Assembly: GCA_019694835.1 (NCBI GenBank)
Contig: JAIBBE010000002.1
Location: 62,001-126,000 of the forward strand
Length of the DNA stretch: 64,000 nucleotides
Reading direction: 5' to 3'
Source of the DNA: Fimbriimonadaceae bacterium
Lineage (GTDB): Bacteria > Armatimonadota > Fimbriimonadia > Fimbriimonadales > Fimbriimonadaceae
Shown: positions 31,807-39,720 of the stretch, in pieces
Layout: every line of letters begins with the position of its first letter
Position numbering within the stretch: position 1 is the stretch's first letter
Translations under genes and position numbers: made by a program
The notes under the pieces: model-generated
The model's database searches: none
The model's input: the letters and a program-made list of their open reading frames with translations, nothing else
Told to the model about the DNA's origin: nothing

Positions 31807-33828
31807 CTAGGTCGTTAACACGCCATTGACATCAACTATCAACGCAACGTGGCCATTGCCCAAAATCGTTGCGCCGCTCACACCGCGCACATCGCCGCAG
31901 AACCGGCTCAGAGACTTCAGCACCACTTCCTGCTCGCCAATCAAGTGATCGACTACCAGGCCCACGCGTTTCTCGGCGAGGCCAACGATGACCACGTACT
32001 GGACTCCGGAGTCGGTGGCAGGAGTGAAGTTGCGAGTCGCAAACAGATTGCGCATGCGGACGAGAGGGGTCGTCAACCCACGAACCAAGATGACTTCCCG
32101 ACCGCTGACGGTCTGGATCTCGTTTTCCTCGATCCGAAGGGTCTCGACGACGCTTCCAAGGGGAATGGCGTAAACCACACCTGATATCCGAACCAGCAGA
32201 CCTCGAATAATCGCGAGCGTCAAAGGAAGACGGAGACTGAAGCGGGTTCCTTCGCCAAGGGTGGTTTCGATATCGATCAGACCACCGAGCCGCTGGATGT
32301 TCGACCGAACGATGTCCATGCCGACTCCGCGACCAGAGACCTCGCTGACCTCGGCCGCAGTGCTGAAACCGCTTGCGAAGATGAACTGCAGGGCCTCACG
32401 ATCAGTCAAGCGCGCAGCCGCTTCGGCCGTCGTAAGCCCGCTTTCTACCGCTTTGGCACGAATGCGGTCCGCGTCGATACCCTTGCCATCATCAACCACT
32501 TCGATCACGATGTGGTTGTCTTGGTGCTTTGCAGAAACGAGAATGCGCCCTTGACGGGGTTTCCCTAGAATCTCGCGGTCCTCAGGCGACTCAAGGCCGT
32601 GGTCTACGCTGTTGCGCAAGATGTGCAGCAACGGGTCGCCAATGACTTCGATGACGCTGCGATCAAGCTCGGTATCGCTGCCGATGAATTCAAGCTTGAC
32701 CTCCTTCTCCAGCTTCTGGGCGAGGTCGCGGACTACGCGAGGGAAGCGGTTGAAGACGGTGTCGATCGGCATCATCCGGGCCTTCATGATTTGGTCCTGA
32801 AGGTCACTCGTGATGCGAGCTATGTGTCCAACCGTTTCGGCTAGCGCTTCGACGTTCGGGTCCGTGTGCTTGGCGGCAAGGTCGGCCCCGATTTGGGCAA
32901 TGCGGGTTCGGTCGATGACCAACTCGCCAACCAGACTCATGAGCGAGTCCAGGCGAGCGACATCGACACGCACCGTTTGTCCCGCTTCGCTCTTCTTGGC
33001 TCCGGCATCGGCTGGCTTCGCCGGATCAATTGTCATGTTCGGGGTCGGCATCGTCGCCACCGGGGTGGGACTGGCTGGCTCGTCCGGGGTCGGTTGCCAA
33101 GGCCCAATCTCGAACCACTCGATTTCGCTGATTTGGCCGATTTTCTCGCGAAGTTGCTCCAACGGTTGGTTGTTATGGGCGAACAACTCGAATTCGAGAT
33201 CGAACTGCTCCTCCTCGAGTTCGTCACGGTCTGGGATGCAGATCAGCAACTCGCCTTCTTCCTGCAATGCCGAAATCGACATGAACGCGCGCACGAACTT
33301 CATCATGCACTCGGGATGAAGCCGGAACCGGGCATGGAGGACCTCGGCCTGTGATCGTGCCTCCTTGAGGAGGGACGCCTTGTCGGCGCTGTGTCGACTG
33401 TTGAAAGTACCTGTCGCGGTCTTTGCCTCTGGAATGACCGGTGAACCCGACAGACTTCGGAGGCGCTGGACTTCATTCTCGCACGCAATTGCATCACCGT
33501 TGCCGGCTGCGATCGATTCATGCATCGCCGACAAGGTGTCCATGCACCCGAGCAACGCGTCGGCAATCTCCGTGGTCACCGACAACGTGCCTCCGCGCAA
33601 CGCATCGAGCACGTTCTCCATCTCGTGCGTGACTTCGGCCAGATGTGAAAAGCCCATCGCACGGCTGCTGCCCTTGAGGGTGTGCGCTGCCCGAAAGATG
33701 ATTTGAAGCCGCTCCGGTGCAGGGTCCTGTTCCAGCTTAAGGGTTTCCTGTTCGAGAATGGCAAGCTGCTCCTCGGTCTCTTGCAGGAAGAGATCGAGGT
33801 ATTGAGTCATATCCAGGTTTGTGCTCAT
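31807..33828 (-). CDS. cheA: chemotaxis histidine kinase CheA
   Basis: 673-residue signalling kinase. The domains are an Hpt domain with phospho-acceptor H49 in RAAHTLKGSSRAMGF, a P2-like domain (about 160-250, FRLHPECMMKFVRAFM), a dimerisation region (about 285-345), an HATPase domain (N-box LRNSVDHGLES, G-boxes DDGKGID and GRGVGMDIVR) and a C-terminal CheW-like domain (about 540-673). It autophosphorylates and passes phosphate to a CheY-type regulator, absent here. It lies 14 nt downstream of cheW, with no MCP, CheR or CheB in the window. Confidence 0.95.
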   Translation of the reverse strand: MSTNLDMTQYLDLFLQETEEQLAILEQETLKLEQDPAPERLQIIFRAAHTLKGSSRAMGFSHLAEVTHEMENVLDALRGGTLSVTTEIADALLGCMDTLSAMHESIAAGNGDAIACENEVQRLRSLSGSPVIPEAKTATGTFNSRHSADKASLLKEARSQAEVLHARFRLHPECMMKFVRAFMSISALQEEGELLICIPDRDELEEEQFDLEFELFAHNNQPLEQLREKIGQISEIEWFEIGPWQPTPDEPASPTPVATMPTPNMTIDPAKPADAGAKKSEAGQTVRVDVARLDSLMSLVGELVIDRTRIAQIGADLAAKHTDPNVEALAETVGHIARITSDLQDQIMKARMMPIDTVFNRFPRVVRDLAQKLEKEVKLEFIGSDTELDRSVIEVIGDPLLHILRNSVDHGLESPEDREILGKPRQGRILVSAKHQDNHIVIEVVDDGKGIDADRIRAKAVESGLTTAEAAARLTDREALQFIFASGFSTAAEVSEVSGRGVGMDIVRSNIQRLGGLIDIETTLGEGTRFSLRLPLTLAIIRGLLVRISGVVYAIPLGSVVETLRIEENEIQTVSGREVILVRGLTTPLVRMRNLFATRNFTPATDSGVQYVVIVGLAEKRVGLVVDHLIGEQEVVLKSLSRFCGDVRGVSGATILGNGHVALIVDVNGVLTT

Positions 33829-33842
33829 GGCTTTACGAGGAC

Positions 33843-34289
33843 CTAGGCGGCAAGGGCTTGATCGAGATCGAGGAGCGTAATGAGGCGACCCTCAGAGCGG
33901 GCAACGCCGCGAACGAAATCACTTTCGCCCGAGCCACCAACCATGGCCGGTGCAGGTTCTACTTCGTCAGGAGTCAGCGTGACAACCTCCCGCACCGCAT
34001 CGACGACGATGCCAACGTTGCCTTGCTCGGTGTCGATCACGATGATGCGGGTCGCGTCGTCGTCATCCGATGCGTCGAGGCAGAAGCGCGCACGTAGGTC
34101 AACCACGGGAATGGTCTTGCCTCGCAGGTTCACCAGTCCCCGGATGTGCGATTCAGTTCGGGGGATAGCCGTAATCTCGCGCAGGCGAATGATCTCCGTA
34201 ACGCGGAAAACATCGATTCCATAGCTCTCTTTTCCAAGCTGGAATACGACGGTCTGTTCTTCGTGTTCGAGTAGAGTGGCGGCCGACAT
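33843..34289 (-). CDS. cheW: chemotaxis adaptor CheW
   Basis: 148-residue SH3-like coupling protein linking receptors to CheA. The family core VVFQLGKESYGIDVFRVTEI (about 14-33), RGLVNLRGKTIPVVDLR (about 50-66) and the final ITLLDLD are present. GGAGG lies about 7 nt before ATG 34289, a strong ribosome site. It leads the two-gene cheW-cheA operon, which may serve motility, twitching or another output. Confidence 0.95.
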   Translation of the reverse strand: MSAATLLEHEEQTVVFQLGKESYGIDVFRVTEIIRLREITAIPRTESHIRGLVNLRGKTIPVVDLRARFCLDASDDDDATRIIVIDTEQGNVGIVVDAVREVVTLTPDEVEPAPAMVGGSGESDFVRGVARSEGRLITLLDLDQALAA

Positions 34290-34370
34290 AAGGTTCCTCC
34301 AAGTGTTCTTATGGGGGATTGTCGGCAGCCAACCGCCAGTGCCTTAGGGCATGTGGTTCAGAACGGTTCG

Positions 34371-37300
34371 CTACAAGTCAGCCTCGATCTGGTAGGTACC
34401 ACCCACGACCTCGATCTGTCCTTTCCCGAAAGCCTTGCCGTCGACCTTGACGCTCGCCGGCCGCTTGGTCGGAACCACAAGGGTCGCCTCGACATTCGGT
34501 GGCACCGTCATCGTCATGCTGAGTTTGCCGTTCTCGGTCTTCCAGTCCACGCTAATCTTGCCACGGATGGAGTGGTACGAACCCTTCGCCCACGTCACGC
34601 GCGGATCGACGACCGGGGCCACGATGATCTTCTTCCATCCGACCGCGGTCGGATCGCGCTTGATGCCGAGAACCGTCTCCATCATCCACTCACCAACCGC
34701 ACCGAAAGCCCAGTGGTTGAAGGAATTCATGCCCGGGTCCTGGAATCCGCGCCCTTTAACGTAGCCATCCCAACGCTCCCAGATGGTGGTCGCTCCATTC
34801 TCGATCGAGTAACCCCAACTCGGGAACGTCCGGTTCAGTGCGAGCGTGTAGGCCAGGTCATTGCGGTCGGCATTCGCCAGTTCGAGCATTAGGCGGTGCG
34901 AGGAATGGAAGCCTGTGGACATGTGGCCTTTGTAGGCATCGACGGCCGCGACCATCTTGTTCAGCGCCGCGCCTCGCAGGTTCTCAGGGATGAGCCCAAA
35001 GCTCAGCGCGAGGGCGTAACCTGCTTGAGTGTTGCCTTTGACGGTTCCGTCAGCACTGACGAACTCCTTCTGGAAGGTCGCCTTGATTCGGTCGGCGAGT
35101 TCGCCGTATTGCTTGGCTTCCTCGGTCTTGCCGATGACCTTGGCCATGTCGCGCACGATACAGGTAGACGCATAGAAGTAGATCGTTGCGAATGCTTCGT
35201 TGGGGATGGTCGCCCCAGTTCGCGGCCAGCCTTCCTGGATCAGCGAGTCGCCATTGACCCAGTCGTTGTAGTCGTTGTGGCGGTTGTTCTTCCAGATCAG
35301 GTCCGGGTTCTTGCTGAGGATCCAATCCACCCAGCGCCGCGAGGCATCGAAGTGGTCGACGAGGATTTGGGTGTCTCCGTAGAACTGGTAGGCGGTCCAC
35401 GGCACGAACACACCCGCATCGCCCCACCCGGGCACACCGGTGAAGTGGCGGTTCTTGTCGTAGGGATGCGGGGCGAAATCGGGCAGGCGTCCATCGTCGG
35501 CCTGCGCATCGCGGACATCGGCGAACCACTTCGTGTAGAACCCGCCGAGGTCCATCTGGTAGCAGGCGGTGGGCGCGAAGATCAGGATATCTCCCATCCA
35601 CCCGAGCCGCTCGTCGCGCTGCGGACAGTCCGTCGGCACGCTCATCAGGTTCGCGCGCTGGGTCCAGTGGATGTTCTGCCAGAGCCGCGTCAGCATCGGG
35701 TCGGAGCAGGCAAACGTGCCCACGTCCTCAGCCGACGAGCAGAACACAATTCCCTCAACATCACGTACCGCTTCTGTACCGCTGGCGTCCCCGCCGGCAT
35801 CGCTTGCGGGAGACTCCTGGGATGGGGAAGGGCCGGCGGGGACGCCAGCGGTACGGGGAGAGGGAGATAGTCCGGTGATCTGCACGTACCGGAAGCCGTG
35901 ATAGATGAACTTCGGCTCCAGCCACACCGGGCCATCTTTTGCGAGAATAAAGCGGTCGCGCTGGGGAGCGCCGCGCAGGTTGGCGGTGTAGACGGTGCCA
36001 TCCTCGTTCAGCATCTCGGCGTACTGGACGACGACCTCGTCACCAGCTTTTCCGTCGGCGAGGAACCTGATCCAGCCCGGCATGTTCTGGCCCATGTCGA
36101 CGACAATCACGCCCGGCTTGTGCTCGGTGATGGACTTCGCCTTCAGCCGCTCTACAATCGCAATCGGCTCGTTGGGCTGCCAGAGGACCTGGACATCATT
36201 GACGGCCTTGCCCTCCACGACCTGAGCCGCCGACCACGACTTGTCGTTATAGCCCGCCTTCGAATAGTCGCCGAGGCTTTTGCGCAGGTCAACGTGCACA
36301 CCATCCAGGAGGTCGGCGCTGCGGATGGGGCCGTTGAGGGTCGAGCGCCAGGTCGAATCGGTGATGATTTGGTCGCTTGAACCATCGGTGTATTCGATAT
36401 CCAATTGCACCTTGAGCTTCGGATTCCGGCCGTACACTGCCCGCGGCCGCCCATCTGCCGTCAATCCCTGCGCCATTCCCAGCCGGCCCGCGTACCAGCC
36501 GTCGCCGAGTTCAACGCCGATCGCGTTCTTACCCTCTGTCAGGTGCGAAGTCACGTCATAAGCCTGGGCGAGGACGCGCTCGTGGTAATCGGTCCAGTCA
36601 GGGCTGAGGGTCAGGTTCTCGAACGACTTGCCGTTCAACTTAAGGTCATAGAGCCCGAGGCAGGCGACGGAAAGAACGGCTCGCTTCACCTTCTTCGCGA
36701 CCGAGAACTCCTTGCGCATCGTGGGGGAGGGAAGGGCGTCGGTACCGCTCGCCTTTCGACTCTTCATCGTGCCGTCGGTGAGGAACCGCACTGACCACAC
36801 GGCGTTCTCGATGCTGTCGGAGGCCTTCACCGCCCGTCCCGCGCTTACGCGCTTGTCGCCCAAAAACGCGTCGAACTCGGCAAGAGTCACGCCGAACGCA
36901 TTCGCCTCGCGCTCGGCGAGTTTCGTGACGCGGAGGCGAATCGTTCGCGCGGAGACAGGCTTCGAGAGGCGAATCGCGTAGGGGTTGTCTCCCGGATTCG
37001 CAAGGTCGGTGGCGGTCTGGTCGTGGACAACTTGCCCATCGGCCAGGATCTGGAACCGAACAGGGAAGAGGAAGCCGGGCGCATCTCGAACCCAATCGAC
37101 CGGTCGACTAGGATACAAAACCACTCGATCAAACTCCGTCGCCGAGCCCAGGTCGATCTCGACCCACTTCTCGATATCTGGCTTGCCCGCCATTTGGCTG
37201 TGATAGCCGTTGCGAGCAGGTGCAAACTGTTGAACCGGCACTGGGTCCTCGACCCACTGCGCCTTCCATTGAGACCGGCTCAAGCCAACCCCGAACTGGG

Positions 37301-37664
37301 CAACTCGACTCCAAGCCGAGCGCTTGCCGTCCTGATCCCAGGTGCGGACGCGCCAGAAGTACTGGCTGCCGTGCCTCAGCAATTGGCCCGCGTAGCGAAT
37401 GAGCACGGTCTGATCGCCCGCAACCTGCCCTGTATCCCAGCAATCACCTTCACCCTTGTCCGCCTTCGAGCGCTCGGACGCGACGATGATTTGGTACGCC
37501 GTCTGTCGCGCTCCCTGCCTCGGGTCGCGAAGCTCCCAGGTGAATCGGGGCGTGACGGTGCCAATCGCAACAGGATTCTCGAGGTACTCGCAACGCAAGC
37601 GATCCGGGCTCAAAGCGGCAGCATCGACGGGGGAAAGGGCGGCCAGGGCCAAGCTCAACAGCAT
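34371..37664 (-). CDS. secreted alpha-L-rhamnosidase, GH78
   Basis: Inverting glycosidase that removes terminal L-rhamnose. The 1097-residue protein starts at ATG 37664, followed by a signal peptide (MLLSLALAALSPVDAAA). It has an Ig-like N-terminal domain, an inserted discoidin-like region (about 160-280), the GH78 jelly-roll domain, the (alpha/alpha)6 catalytic barrel with DCPQRDERLGWMGD, and a C-terminal beta domain (EVVGGTYQIE at the end). The codons just before the catalytic barrel are interrupted by an in-frame palindromic repeat encoding about 30 Pro/Ser/Ala/Gly-rich residues. Confidence 0.92.
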   Translation of the reverse strand: MLLSLALAALSPVDAAALSPDRLRCEYLENPVAIGTVTPRFTWELRDPRQGARQTAYQIIVASERSKADKGEGDCWDTGQVAGDQTVLIRYAGQLLRHGSQYFWRVRTWDQDGKRSAWSRVAQFGVGLSRSQWKAQWVEDPVPVQQFAPARNGYHSQMAGKPDIEKWVEIDLGSATEFDRVVLYPSRPVDWVRDAPGFLFPVRFQILADGQVVHDQTATDLANPGDNPYAIRLSKPVSARTIRLRVTKLAEREANAFGVTLAEFDAFLGDKRVSAGRAVKASDSIENAVWSVRFLTDGTMKSRKASGTDALPSPTMRKEFSVAKKVKRAVLSVACLGLYDLKLNGKSFENLTLSPDWTDYHERVLAQAYDVTSHLTEGKNAIGVELGDGWYAGRLGMAQGLTADGRPRAVYGRNPKLKVQLDIEYTDGSSDQIITDSTWRSTLNGPIRSADLLDGVHVDLRKSLGDYSKAGYNDKSWSAAQVVEGKAVNDVQVLWQPNEPIAIVERLKAKSITEHKPGVIVVDMGQNMPGWIRFLADGKAGDEVVVQYAEMLNEDGTVYTANLRGAPQRDRFILAKDGPVWLEPKFIYHGFRYVQITGLSPSPRTAGVPAGPSPSQESPASDAGGDASGTEAVRDVEGIVFCSSAEDVGTFACSDPMLTRLWQNIHWTQRANLMSVPTDCPQRDERLGWMGDILIFAPTACYQMDLGGFYTKWFADVRDAQADDGRLPDFAPHPYDKNRHFTGVPGWGDAGVFVPWTAYQFYGDTQILVDHFDASRRWVDWILSKNPDLIWKNNRHNDYNDWVNGDSLIQEGWPRTGATIPNEAFATIYFYASTCIVRDMAKVIGKTEEAKQYGELADRIKATFQKEFVSADGTVKGNTQAGYALALSFGLIPENLRGAALNKMVAAVDAYKGHMSTGFHSSHRLMLELANADRNDLAYTLALNRTFPSWGYSIENGATTIWERWDGYVKGRGFQDPGMNSFNHWAFGAVGEWMMETVLGIKRDPTAVGWKKIIVAPVVDPRVTWAKGSYHSIRGKISVDWKTENGKLSMTMTVPPNVEATLVVPTKRPASVKVDGKAFGKGQIEVVGGTYQIEADL
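35776..35854. repeat. 23-bp perfect inverted repeat inside the rhamnosidase gene
   Basis: Arms at 35776-35798 (GTACCGCTGG...GCCGGC) and 35832-35854 are exact reverse complements around a 33-nt loop. The insert keeps the reading frame. It encodes low-complexity residues (GVPAGPSPSQ, then ASDAGGDASG) in a linker position. Confidence 0.9.
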
Positions 37665-37670
37665 CGCGTG

Positions 37671-37676
37671 AGCATA
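37671..37676 (-). promoter_or_regulatory. -10-like box TATGCT, 6 nt before the rhamnosidase start
   Basis: The spacer is CACGCG before ATG 37664. It supports choosing the signal-peptide methionine over the longer open frame. Confidence 0.5.
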
Positions 37677-37754
37677 CCGGCGATGCGGCGACCCCGGCCC
37701 AAGCATGCGATTTGTTCGGCGGCCGATTGCGTAGCAGTTCTTGGGGTTCGAACC

Positions 37755-38684
37755 ATGAAACTTGCCACCATTGCTCCCCTTCGTCTTGGACTCTGCTGTC
37801 AATTCTCAGCCGAGCCGATTAAGTTCCGAACCACGACGGCCACGGCGATGCTGCGCTTGCCCCGAGACGAGCGGCTGGCTAGAATCGCCGACTTATGTAA
37901 GAGCAATGCCGACGCGCTGCTGGCTGCCCTCGAATTCTGCGCTAGTCACGGAATCGGGGCATTCAGGATCAATAGCCAGATTCTGCCCGTAAGAACCCAC
38001 CCGGAGGCCGGGTACGACATCGAAGAGGTCCCGGGCGCAGAGGACATCATCGCGCGTTTCGAACGTTGTCGGCTGTTCGCCTCGGCCCACAACCTCCGGC
38101 TCTCGTTTCATCCGGATCAGTTCGTGGTGCTCAATTCGCCCAACCCCCAGACGCTCAGACATTCGCTGGCCGAACTGGAATATCAGGCACGGGTCGCCGA
38201 GTGGGTGGGGGCAGACACGATCAACATCCATGGTGGCGGAGCGTATGGCGACAAGACATCCGCCCTCCGTGCCCTTCGAACCACCATCGAAAGCCTTCCC
38301 GACAAGGTCCGTTCACGTCTCACGCTGGAGAACGACGACAAGGTCTACACGCCCACAGATTTGTTGCCGGTTTGCCTGGACATGGGAGTGCCACACGTTT
38401 ACGACGTGCATCATCACCGCTGTCTCCCTGATGGCGCGAGCGTGGCCCAGATCACGGACCGAGCGAGATCGACCTGGCCCGGTGAGCCCGTCTTTCACAT
38501 CTCCAGCCCCCTCGAAGGGTGGGATGGGCCAAAACCCGAGCGCCATCACGACCATATCGATCCCCGTGATTTCCCGACGGAGTGGATAGGCTGGCCCCTA
38601 ACGGTGGAAGTCGAGGCCAAAGCGAAGGAACTGGCCGTGATGCGGTTTATCAAAGACCTGGACTCAGACGGGCGGCCAGGGTGA
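37755..38684 (+). CDS. uvsE: UV DNA damage endonuclease UvsE (UVDE family)
   Basis: TIM-barrel endonuclease that nicks 5' of UV photoproducts in an excision pathway independent of UvrABC. The family motifs are present: LGLCCQF at the start, FRINSQILP (about 73-81), LSFHPDQFVVLNSP (about 119-132), NIHGGGAYGDK, LENDDKVYTP and VYDVHHHRC. 309 residues is normal. The start is ATG 37755; the frame runs far upstream through antisense of the rhamnosidase, which is not coding. It is divergent from the rhamnosidase gene with 90 bp between. Confidence 0.94.
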   Translation: MKLATIAPLRLGLCCQFSAEPIKFRTTTATAMLRLPRDERLARIADLCKSNADALLAALEFCASHGIGAFRINSQILPVRTHPEAGYDIEEVPGAEDIIARFERCRLFASAHNLRLSFHPDQFVVLNSPNPQTLRHSLAELEYQARVAEWVGADTINIHGGGAYGDKTSALRALRTTIESLPDKVRSRLTLENDDKVYTPTDLLPVCLDMGVPHVYDVHHHRCLPDGASVAQITDRARSTWPGEPVFHISSPLEGWDGPKPERHHDHIDPRDFPTEWIGWPLTVEVEAKAKELAVMRFIKDLDSDGRPG

Positions 38685-38690
38685 TGAGTT

Positions 38691-38730
38691 TGCCAATGCC
38701 TCCATCCGTTGGAGGATGGAGGCATTGGCA
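38691..38730. repeat. perfect 17-bp palindrome, GCCTCCATCC family
   Basis: TGCCAATGCCTCCATCC and GGATGGAGGCATTGGCA pair exactly around loop GTTGGA, 6 nt past the uvsE stop. It could end uvsE transcription and is a longer member of the repeat family at 8250. Confidence 0.88.
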
Positions 38731-38779
38731 GAAGTCCAAACCGCCACTCGCATGGCCCCCGGCATCTCGTTTGGCAAGG

Positions 38780-38823
38780 GTCCCCTCTCCCGGAACGGGG
38801 GAGGGACAGGGAGGGGGCGCCCG
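38780..38823. repeat. single G-rich arm of the 44-bp repeat
   Basis: Nearly identical to the arm at 15716-15759, with changes at the AACG and GCCCG positions. It contains its own short hairpin (CCCTCTCCCGGAACGGGGGAGGG). The 177-bp gap between uvsE and folE2 (38685-38861) is filled by this and the neighbouring palindrome. Confidence 0.8.
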
Positions 38824-38861
38824 CCTTCGAGCGCCGGAAGCCTCGCGGATTGCCGAAGAAC

Positions 38862-39656
38862 CTACGGCCTTGCGAGAAAGGCGTAGGCGTTGTGGGCGTG
38901 GATCGATTCGTGATTCTCGACTTCGATCTCGTAACTGGTGAACCGGCCGTCGCGATCGAAGGTGAGGGCGACTTCGCGGACCATGTCCTCTACGAAGCGG
39001 GGATTCTTATACGCATGCTCAGTCACCCACTTCTCATCCGGCCTCTTGAGCACGGGGAAGAGGGCGCAAGACGCACAGCTCTCGATCATCTCGATGATCT
39101 CTTCGATCCAGACATGGTCATTGGTGCGGACCTTGACCGACACATAACCTCGCTGGTTGTGGGCACCGAACTCGCTGATCTCTTTGCTGCACGGGCAGAG
39201 CGTGGTGACGGGGACTTCGACAACGATTTGGAAATCCTCGCTGCCGTTCGATTCCGCGATGAACCCACAATTGAACTCCATCATTCCGTCTTTGCCCGTA
39301 ACGGGCGCCTTTTTGGTCATGAAGAACGGGAAGGAGACCTCGAGGTGGGCCGATTCGGCGGTCAGGCGCTCGCGCAGGCCCTTAAGGATCTTCGGGATGC
39401 CATGCACGCTGACCTCGTTGATGTGCTCATTGAGAACTTCCAGGAACCTGCTCATGTGGGTGCCCTTGAAGTGGTGGGGCAGGTTCACGGTGAGGGTGAA
39501 GTTGCCGATGGTGTGCTGGACTTCGTTGGCTCGATCGAGCACGCGGATCGGATACTTGATATTGCGGACGCCGACTTTGTCGATGGGGATGTTTCGCTCG
39601 TCGCGCGAGTTCTGGATGTCCACGAGGGAGGTTGGGTTGGAGTTGGTCTCTTTCAT
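38862..39656 (-). CDS. folE2: GTP cyclohydrolase FolE2 (type IB)
   Basis: Enzyme that opens GTP to dihydroneopterin triphosphate, first step of folate and queuosine synthesis. The type IB signature with the metal Cys, VTTLCPCSKEISEFGAHNQRG (about 150-170), and the C-terminal VENHESIHAHNAYAF are intact. FolE2 can use metals other than zinc, useful in low-zinc growth. It has 264 residues from ATG 39656; an overlapping GTG 39659 is equally possible. It stands alone between repeats and the hexosaminidase gene. Confidence 0.94.
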   Translation of the reverse strand: MKETNSNPTSLVDIQNSRDERNIPIDKVGVRNIKYPIRVLDRANEVQHTIGNFTLTVNLPHHFKGTHMSRFLEVLNEHINEVSVHGIPKILKGLRERLTAESAHLEVSFPFFMTKKAPVTGKDGMMEFNCGFIAESNGSEDFQIVVEVPVTTLCPCSKEISEFGAHNQRGYVSVKVRTNDHVWIEEIIEMIESCASCALFPVLKRPDEKWVTEHAYKNPRFVEDMVREVALTFDRDGRFTSYEIEVENHESIHAHNAYAFLARP

Positions 39657-39706
39657 CACGGCTGCTGTACTTGCCTACGTGTCGTTTTGAAACTTCGTCA
39701 CCGGCC

Positions 39707-39712
39707 CATAAT
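39707..39712 (+). promoter_or_regulatory. -10-like box CATAAT, 8 nt before the hexosaminidase start
   Basis: The spacer is CCGGGAAG, which could also serve as a close ribosome site. TTGAAA at 39687-39692 is a possible -35 with short spacing (14 nt). Confidence 0.45.
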
Positions 39713-39720
39713 CCGGGAAG

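Noticed and set aside
37023..37754. upstream extension of the UvsE frame
   Set aside because: It is antisense to the rhamnosidase and the conserved UvsE N-terminus begins at ATG 37755.
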